Assembly (NCBI GenBank): GCA_964373575.1
Contig: CAYJVB010000041.1
Location: 1 to 5,872, forward strand
Source: CAYJVB01 sp964373575
GTDB lineage: Archaea > Aenigmatarchaeota > Aenigmatarchaeia > CG10238-14
Direction: 5' to 3'
DNA: 5,872 nucleotides
The position numbers and the translations under genes were made by a program. The notes beneath the pieces are model-generated. The model was not told the origin of the DNA. It did not search any database and worked only from the letters and a program-made list of their open reading frames with translations. Position 1 is the stretch's first letter. Every line of letters begins with the position of its first letter. Below are positions 5,070-5,872 of this stretch, in pieces.

Positions 5070-5444
5070 TTAAAGTGGTATTCTTTTCAGACCTAATTTA
5101 TCGTATACAGTATCAGAGCTAATAATTTGATCTTCCTCTGAAAAGGCAGCATGAAATGCATCTAGCACATTAACTTTATCATGCTTGATAAAATGTGCTG
5201 CTTTAAATGCAACTGATTGTGGAAGATCAATTACTGCTGCTATTTGAAAAATAGAACCAACGATAATCTCAGGGTCAAGACCAGCTCTTACTGTAACAAA
5301 AAGACACTCTATTACTGAAGCTGAGGAAGTCCAAATTCTCCCTTTGAACTGGTTCAATTTTTGTAGGGCACTATTTTTTAGTCTATCTTCTGACTTAATT
5401 AATGCAAGAAAAAAATCTGTATCAGCATAAGGCAACATAGTCAC
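5070..5444 (-). CDS. vapC: VapC-type PIN-domain ribonuclease toxin
   Basis: A 124-residue PIN-domain protein, the usual size for VapC toxins, which cut RNA (often tRNA or rRNA) with Mg2+ or Mn2+. The acidic metal-binding residues are in place: D8 (with D10) in YADTDFFLAL, E46 in SVIE, D95 in VLDAFHAA and D111 in SSDTVYD, so the toxin looks catalytically intact. The first codon is either GTG at 5444, whose GTGA overlaps the vapB stop by 4 bases, or ATG at 5438. GGTGA is part of the overlap itself, so the ribosome-site spacing does not decide between them. The overlap indicates translation coupled to the antitoxin gene. Confidence 0.9.
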   Translation of the reverse strand: MTMLPYADTDFFLALIKSEDRLKNSALQKLNQFKGRIWTSSASVIECLFVTVRAGLDPEIIVGSIFQIAAVIDLPQSVAFKAAHFIKHDKVNVLDAFHAAFSEEDQIISSDTVYDKLGLKRIPL

Positions 5445-5728
5445 CTAGATTTTCGTTTTGACAAATTTTGAATTCGAACCCAATTATTCCAAGCTTCTTC
5501 TTCGATCACCCTTTTTGTTTCTTCTCTCAATTTTTTTAATGATACATCTTTTGGTAACTTTAAACCCTCTCGTTGCAGTGCTTTAATAGGATCTTTGGGT
5601 ATTGGAATAAGTATAATTTCACCTTTGGCTTTGATAGCATAGAATCTACGACCGTATTCTTTAGCTATCTTGGTACCCAATGTCACTCTTCCCCTTTCAT
5701 CGAGCTTAACTGTCTCTAACATAGTCAT
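5441..5728 (-). CDS. vapB: VapB-type antitoxin with AbrB-like DNA-binding domain
   Basis: A 95-residue protein upstream of vapC. Residues 5-45 form an AbrB/SpoVT-like swapped-hairpin domain (VKLDERGRVTLGTKIAKEYG followed by the GEIILIPIP strand), the usual DNA-binding part of such antitoxins. The C-terminal half (46-95) is charged and helical (LKKLREETKRVIEEEAWNNW), the kind of segment that wraps over the toxin and blocks its active site. It should neutralise VapC and repress its own operon. The ATG at 5728 lies about 27 bp after a TATA element and has no ribosome-binding site, so the message is probably leaderless; an in-frame ATG at 5722 is a less likely start. Confidence 0.88.
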   Translation of the reverse strand: MTMLETVKLDERGRVTLGTKIAKEYGRRFYAIKAKGEIILIPIPKDPIKALQREGLKLPKDVSLKKLREETKRVIEEEAWNNWVRIQNLSKRKSR

Positions 5729-5732
5729 ATGT

Positions 5733-5768
5733 TATATATTTGTGGGACGAGTATATATATTTGTGGGA
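5733..5768 (-). promoter_or_regulatory. vapBC promoter and probable autoregulatory operator
   Basis: The 15-mer TATATATTTGTGGGA (plus strand) occurs twice, at 5733-5747 and 5754-5768. The starts are exactly 21 bp apart, two helical turns, so both copies face the same side of the DNA. The TATATA portion of the distal copy is the vapB TATA box (centre about 27 bp before the ATG). VapB dimers bound to both copies would exclude TBP. The core GTGGGA appears a third time at 5810-5815. Repeats are seen; the binding protein is inferred from family behaviour. Confidence 0.65.
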
Positions 5769-5872
5769 TAATGGGTAAATTATATTTTAAGCCTATAAAA
5801 ACTACACTAGTGGGATAAAATTTATTTAGCGAGTCACACATCAAATCTAAGTAATTTATTAGAAAATTTTAT
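5769..5872. other. Non-coding right edge
   Basis: No supported gene is present; a 15-codon frame from ATG 5771 is too short and lacks a ribosome-binding site. The stretch is AT-rich and holds one extra GTGGGATAA element at 5810-5818, which matches the end of the distal vapB repeat. It is probably the far part of the vapBC control region or the promoter of a gene beyond the window. Confidence 0.4.

Overview
The window is AT-rich and looks archaeal. Most genes have a TATA-like element centred about 27-31 bp before the start codon, which implies leaderless or near-leaderless transcripts. The internal genes that do carry ribosome-binding sites use GGAG- or GGTGA-type sequences. Small zinc-ribbon proteins and a VapBC pair with an AbrB-type antitoxin are also common in archaea. 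I cannot place it more precisely; a DPANN-type or Thermoplasmata-like archaeon is only a guess. There are no rRNA, tRNA or CRISPR features.

Layout. (1) 1-1058, minus strand: the first 352 codons of an insertion-sequence transposase with an N-terminal SWIM zinc finger and a DDE catalytic domain. It runs off the left edge just before the expected catalytic Glu. (2) 1059-1149: a dense cluster of short perfect dyads that holds divergent promoters. (3) 1150-3262: a type II-like restriction-modification island. A 67-residue zinc-ribbon protein and a beta-class DNA methyltransferase form a plus-strand operon. A PD-(D/E)xK nuclease on the minus strand converges on the methyltransferase, and their stop ends overlap by 8 bp. 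(4) 3324-3956: a tight plus-strand cluster of a four-cysteine zinc protein, an overlapping 28-codon basic micro-ORF, and a 76-residue charged protein whose ribosome-binding site contains the micro-ORF stop. (5) 3957-4099: a gene-free gap with three copies of ACTTWTTAAACA. (6) 4100-5053: two divergent orphan genes, an acidic soluble protein and a single-pass membrane protein with a Thr/Ser/Pro-rich outer region. (7) 5070-5728, minus strand: a vapBC toxin-antitoxin operon, preceded by a 15-bp direct repeat at 21-bp period that overlaps the vapB TATA box and is a probable autoregulatory operator. (8) 5729-5872: the vapB control region, with no other gene seen.

Taken together this is an accessory or defence neighbourhood: a mobile element, a restriction-modification system, a toxin-antitoxin pair and several small orphan genes. 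The methyltransferase should protect the host sites that the nuclease cuts, and VapB should restrain VapC. The most interesting less-explained elements are the zinc-ribbon gene in the methylase operon, the dyad cluster in front of it, the micro-ORF inside the coupled cluster, and the repeat-based operators.
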